A stretch of DNA of 64,000 nt, from the NCBI RefSeq assembly GCF_010092425.1, contig NZ_CP048030.1, positions 2,429,501 to 2,493,500 of the forward strand, given 5' to 3'. Of this stretch, positions 60,645 to 64,000 are shown one piece after another. Within the stretch, counting starts at the first letter, position 1; every line of letters starts with the position of its first letter. The position numbers and the translations under genes were made by a program. This DNA is from Sinimarinibacterium sp. NLF-5-8 (GTDB lineage Bacteria > Pseudomonadota > Gammaproteobacteria > Nevskiales > Nevskiaceae). Below the pieces are notes generated by a model. That model made no database searches. It was not told where the DNA came from and saw only the letters and a list, made by a program, of their open reading frames with translations.

Positions 60645-61082
60645 TCATTCGGCGATCCGTTCAACGATCAGGGTGGCGCCCTGTACGTCGGTGACCTGGA
60701 CGCGGACGCCTGCAGGCAGATCGGCGCCCATGATGCGCCACTGCGAATCGTCGACGCGCAGCTTGCCGACGCCATCGACGATCGGCTCGGCCAGGGTAAA
60801 GACACGCCCCAGGTAGGAATGACCGCGCCGGTTCAGGGTGGGCCGTTCGCTTTCAAACGACATCGGTTTGAAATGCCGCCACGCCAGAACCGCACAGACC
60901 GAAAACCCGCCCCACAGGGCAAATTCAACCCCCAGCCCAAGGCCGGGGATCAAAAATCCCAGGGCGCCGACGACGATGGCGCCGATTCCCACCCACAAAA
61001 AGATGAAGCCGGTCGGCAGCAGCATTTCCAGCGCCAGCAGGGCAAAGCCGAGGATCATCCAATGCCAATACTCGATCGGCAT
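60645..61082 (-). CDS. NfeD-family membrane protein
   Basis: This 145-aa protein has three hydrophobic segments (MILGFALLALEMLL; IFLWVGIGAIVVGALGFLI; ALWGGFSVCAVLAW) and a C-terminal OB-fold (SYLGRVFTLAEPIVDGVGKLRV). NfeD proteins are partners of SPFH proteins, and the next gene upstream is one. Confidence 0.9.
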   Translation of the reverse strand: MPIEYWHWMILGFALLALEMLLPTGFIFLWVGIGAIVVGALGFLIPGLGLGVEFALWGGFSVCAVLAWRHFKPMSFESERPTLNRRGHSYLGRVFTLAEPIVDGVGKLRVDDSQWRIMGADLPAGVRVQVTDVQGATLIVERIAE

Positions 61083-61085
61083 GGC

Positions 61086-62057
61086 TTACCCCGCGTGCGC
61101 GGAAACGCCGGCTTTTTTGGCGAGTTCGGTAATGCCGCCGAGCGCGCCGATGACGTTGCCGGCTTCCAGCGGCATCAGCACCAGTTTTTCGTTGGGCGAA
61201 GTGGCGATTTTGCCCAGCGCGTCGATGTATTTGGTGGCAACGAAGTAGTTGATGGCCTGCACATCGCCTTTGCTGATGGCCTGGCTGACCATCATCGTCG
61301 CCTTGGCCTCGGCCTCGGCTTCACGTTCGCGCGCTTCAGCATCCTTGAACGCAGCCTCGCGGCGGCCTTCGGCCTCCAGGATCTGCTGCTCTTTTTGTGC
61401 CTCGGCGGCGAGGATCTGCGCCTGACGCTCGCCTTCGGCCTTCAGAATTGCAGCGGCGCGAAAACCTTCGGCGTCGAGAATGTTCGCGCGCTTTTCGCGC
61501 TCGGCCTTCATCTGCCGCGCCATCGCATTGACCAGATCGGTGGGCGGGCGGATGTCTTTGACTTCCATCCGCGTGACCTTGATCCCCCACGGCGTGGTGG
61601 CCTCGTCGATCACGCCCAGCAGCTTGGTGTTGATGGCATCGCGGTTGGACAGCAGCGCGTCCAGATCCATCGAGCCCATCACCGTGCGCAGGTTGGTTTG
61701 CGCCAGCTGCATGATCGCGTATTCCAGGTTGTGCACTTCATAGGCGGCCTTGGGCGCGTCCAGCACCTGAAAGAACACCACGCCATCGACGCCGACCATG
61801 GCGTTGTCTTTGGTGATGACTTCTTGTGAAGGCACGTCGAGCACCTGTTCCATCATCGACAGCTTGCGGCCAATGCGATCCACATACGGCACCAGCCAGT
61901 GAAAGCCGGGCAAAAACGTGGCGCGGTATTTGCCGAACCGCTCAATGGTGTATTCCATGCCCTGCGGCACGGTCACCACGCCCTTCCACGCCGTGACGAG
62001 GAAAAATACCCCCAAAACCACTGCAAACGATGCGCCCATACTCATCTCCATAGTCAT
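61086..62057 (-). CDS. SPFH/Band 7 protein (paraslipin, QmcA-like)
   Basis: This 323-aa protein has an N-terminal membrane segment (FAVVLGVFFLVTAW), the SPFH domain (VVTVPQGMEYTIERFGKY to about residue 200), and a coiled-coil rich in Glu/Ala (AEAQKEQQILEAEGRREAAFKDAE). It forms membrane scaffolds with NfeD. It ends 3 bp before the NfeD gene; the two form an operon. Confidence 0.92.
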   Translation of the reverse strand: MTMEMSMGASFAVVLGVFFLVTAWKGVVTVPQGMEYTIERFGKYRATFLPGFHWLVPYVDRIGRKLSMMEQVLDVPSQEVITKDNAMVGVDGVVFFQVLDAPKAAYEVHNLEYAIMQLAQTNLRTVMGSMDLDALLSNRDAINTKLLGVIDEATTPWGIKVTRMEVKDIRPPTDLVNAMARQMKAEREKRANILDAEGFRAAAILKAEGERQAQILAAEAQKEQQILEAEGRREAAFKDAEAREREAEAEAKATMMVSQAISKGDVQAINYFVATKYIDALGKIATSPNEKLVLMPLEAGNVIGALGGITELAKKAGVSAHAG

Positions 62058-62072
62058 TCAGAATGCGGTCAA

Positions 62073-62522
62073 TCAAGTGCAGTGTAGCTGTTGCCTGGCA
62101 ATCAGTTTGATCCGCTCCACCATGGCGTAAAAGCCATTGCGCCGATTCATCGAAATATGGGCTTCCAGCCCCAGGCGATCAAATACATTCTCGATATCCA
62201 GATCGACGATGTATTGCGGTGTTTTGCCCGACAGCAGCGCAAACAGCAGCCCGATCAAGCCTTTGACGATATGCGCGTCGGAGTCGCCAACAAACTCCAG
62301 CGTCAGCGGCGGGCCGGGCACAACGCGATGCGTCAACCACACCTGCGACATGCAGCCGCGCACTTTATGCAGCTCGTCGTGATCGGCCTGCGGCATCGGC
62401 TCCAGCTGTCGCCCCAGCTCGATCAGATAGCGGTAGCGTTCTTCCCAGGTGCCGAGAAAGGCAAAGTTTTCGACGATTTCTTCAACATCCATAGCCGCTG
62501 CATCAGTCAAAAGTGCGCGCAT
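62073..62522 (-). CDS. sufE: SufE-family Fe-S assembly protein
   Basis: This 149-aa protein has [11 protein letters not shown] with the sulfur-accepting Cys (about residue 57) and the conserved [23 protein letters not shown]. SufE takes persulfide from a SufS/CsdA-type desulfurase. The start is uncertain: ATG 62522 or the later ATG 62492 (MDVEEIVE), which fits the family length better. Confidence 0.9.
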   Translation of the reverse strand: MRALLTDAAAMDVEEIVENFAFLGTWEERYRYLIELGRQLEPMPQADHDELHKVRGCMSQVWLTHRVVPGPPLTLEFVGDSDAHIVKGLIGLLFALLSGKTPQYIVDLDIENVFDRLGLEAHISMNRRNGFYAMVERIKLIARQQLHCT

Positions 62523-62585
62523 GGTACGGCGGAATCCGCCGCAAAGTTATACTCGCGCCCCTTTTTGCTGTGGACAACCCTTGTG

Positions 62586-63296
62586 ATGCGCCCGTCAAAC
62601 CGTGCTGTCGATCAACTCCGCGATGTGCGCATCGAGCGCCATTACACCAAACACGCCGCCGGCTCGGTGCTGGTGAGCTTTGGTGACACTCGCGTGCTGT
62701 GCACCGCCAGCGTTGAAGAACGCGGTCCGGCGTGGAAAAAAGACGGCGGCTGGGTCACGGCTGAATACGGCATGTTGCCGGGCGCAACTCACAGCCGCGC
62801 GCGCCGCGAGGCCGCAGCAGGCAAGCAAACCGGCCGCACCCAAGAGATTCAGCGGTTGATTGGCCGCAGCCTGCGCGCCTGCGTGGATTTATCGGCGCTG
62901 GGCACCGCCACCATCACGCTGGACTGCGACGTGTTGCAGGCCGATGGCGGCACCCGCACCGCCAGCATCACCGGCGCTTATGTGGCCTTGGTTGACGCCG
63001 TGCGCAGCCTGCGCGCGCGCGGGGTGCTCAAGCGCGATCCGCTGTTTGGTCAGGTTGCCGCCGTTTCGGTGGGCATCTACCAAGGCGTGCCGGTGCTGGA
63101 TCTGGACTACGCCGAGGATTCGGCCTGCGAATGCGACATGAACGTGGTGATGAACGACGCTGGGCAATTCATCGAAGTGCAAGGCACCGCCGAAGGCCAT
63201 GCGTTTCGCCGCGAAGAATTGAATCAATTGCTTGATCTGGCCAGCGGCGGCATCGCCCAGCTGATTCAAGCGCAGCAAGCGGCACTGGCGCAATAA
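62586..63296 (+). CDS. rph: Ribonuclease PH
   Basis: This 236-aa phosphorolytic 3'-5' exoribonuclease trims tRNA 3' ends. It has [20 protein letters not shown] at the start, TRRE-like [28 protein letters not shown], and [20 protein letters not shown] chose ATG 62586, since the frame stays open upstream over the divergent sufE gene. Its stop abuts the rdgB start. Confidence 0.95.
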   Translation: MRPSNRAVDQLRDVRIERHYTKHAAGSVLVSFGDTRVLCTASVEERGPAWKKDGGWVTAEYGMLPGATHSRARREAAAGKQTGRTQEIQRLIGRSLRACVDLSALGTATITLDCDVLQADGGTRTASITGAYVALVDAVRSLRARGVLKRDPLFGQVAAVSVGIYQGVPVLDLDYAEDSACECDMNVVMNDAGQFIEVQGTAEGHAFRREELNQLLDLASGGIAQLIQAQQAALAQ

Positions 63297-63905
63297 ATGA
63301 GTGCACCGATTCAGGAGCTGGTTTTAGCCAGCAACAACCGCGGCAAGCTGCAAGAAATGCAGGCGCTGCTGACGCCGCTGGGCATCACCCTGCGCCGCGT
63401 CGCTGAGTTCACCGATGTCTCGCCCGCCGAAACAGGTCACACGTTTATTGAAAACGCGCTGATCAAAGCCCGCCACGCTGCGCGCGCGTCCGGCTTACCG
63501 GCGCTGGCTGATGATTCCGGCATTGAAGTGCGCGCGCTCGGCGGCCAGCCCGGCGTGTATTCCGCGCGCTATGGCGGAGAGCCGTCGTCGGACGCCGCCA
63601 ACAATCAAAAACTGCTGACCGAACTGGCGAGCGTGCCCGACGGCGCGCGCAGCGCGCGCTTTGTTTGCGTGCTGGCGCTGCTGCGCCATGCCGACGATCC
63701 GGTGCCGCTGATCGCCCAAGGCTTTTGGCAGGGGCAAATCCTGCGCGCGCCGCGCGGTGAACACGGCTTTGGCTACGACCCGCTGTTTTGGCTGGCAGAT
63801 CCGCAATGCAGCGCCGCCGAACTGCCCGCAGAAATTAAAAACCGCCAATCTCACCGCGCGCGCGCGATGCAGGCGCTGCTGGCGCAAATCCAGACCGATT
63901 TGTGA
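63297..63905 (+). CDS. rdgB: Non-canonical purine NTP pyrophosphatase RdgB
   Basis: This 202-aa RdgB/HAM1 protein removes dITP, ITP and XTP from the nucleotide pool. Motifs seen are LASNNRGKLQEM, FIENALIKARHAA, ADDSGIEVRALGGQPGVYSARYGG and GFGYDPLFW. It directly follows rph and overlaps the next gene by 4 bp (GTGA). Confidence 0.96.
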   Translation: MSAPIQELVLASNNRGKLQEMQALLTPLGITLRRVAEFTDVSPAETGHTFIENALIKARHAARASGLPALADDSGIEVRALGGQPGVYSARYGGEPSSDAANNQKLLTELASVPDGARSARFVCVLALLRHADDPVPLIAQGFWQGQILRAPRGEHGFGYDPLFWLADPQCSAAELPAEIKNRQSHRARAMQALLAQIQTDL

Positions 63906-64000
63906 GCACGATTCCGCTGTCGCTGTATCTGCACTTTCCGTGGTGCGTGCAAAAGTGTCCGTATTGCGACTTCAACTCCCACGCGCTGCGCAGCAGTGAA
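63902..64000 (+). CDS. hemW: Radical SAM protein HemW, N-terminal part (cut by window edge)
   Basis: GTG 63902 opens a frame reading STIPLSLYLHFPWCVQKCPY and then CDFNSHALRSSE, with the CxxxCxxC radical-SAM cluster of HemW. HemW is a heme-binding relative of coproporphyrinogen III dehydrogenase. The rest lies outside the window. The rph-rdgB-hemW order is common in proteobacteria. Confidence 0.93.
   Translation, partial: MSTIPLSLYLHFPWCVQKCPYCDFNSHALRSSE

Noticed and set aside
1-64000. tRNA or rRNA genes, including a tRNA target for the ICE
   Set aside because: No recognisable tRNA arm pattern or rRNA sequence was seen anywhere, including next to int.

Overview
The window is a GC-rich proteobacterial chromosome segment, most likely from a gammaproteobacterium. 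Both ends carry ordinary core genes: yidC-mnmE on the left, and on the right a DUF2835 protein, a ybbA/ybbP-like ABC transporter beside tesA, a large acyl-CoA-reductase-like SDR, HIT, NfeD and paraslipin genes, sufE, and rph-rdgB-hemW. This content and order fit Gammaproteobacteria; I cannot name a genus from sequence alone. Core genes are rich in alternating GCGCGC tracts.

Between them lies about 48 kb of accessory DNA. First comes a type I-E CRISPR-Cas locus (2.7-15.3 kb) in the order cas3, cse1, cse2, cas6e, cas7e, cas5e, cas1, cas2, followed by a 49-repeat array. A 1,302-bp IS3-family element (3984-5285, TTA target duplication) splits cas3 inside its helicase motif III, so interference is probably lost while the Cascade and adaptation genes look intact. 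The base before each spacer (repeat position 29) is T or C in 47 of 48 units, which suggests a pyrimidine derived from the PAM.

From about 16 kb to 46.7 kb is a nearly complete Tn4371-family integrative and conjugative element (ICE). It holds the trbI-G-F-L-K-J-E-D-C-B mating-pair genes, a CopG protein, traG coupling protein, an EexN lipoprotein, a LysR regulator, a ParD-like protein with a methionine aminopeptidase, a DUF3363 relaxase, traF, a ParA/ParB-like pair, RepA with three iterons, an AlpA-like regulator, radC, a YhcG-type nuclease and a tyrosine integrase. Its AT-richer cargo (39.3-43.3 kb) is an overlapping three-gene operon: a DGQHR-domain protein, a protein I do not recognise, and a D12-class adenine methylase. 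This is the best candidate for an undescribed defence or DNA-modification system. I could not place the ICE attachment sites.

Right of the ICE are a HigBA-type toxin-antitoxin pair, a second IS3-family element with an internal deletion and no target duplication, and Mu-like prophage debris (tape-measure, gpG-like and gpF-like fragments). The debris contains a solitary palindrome sharing the first 21 nt of the CRISPR repeat, 34 kb from the array. Core genes resume at about 51 kb.
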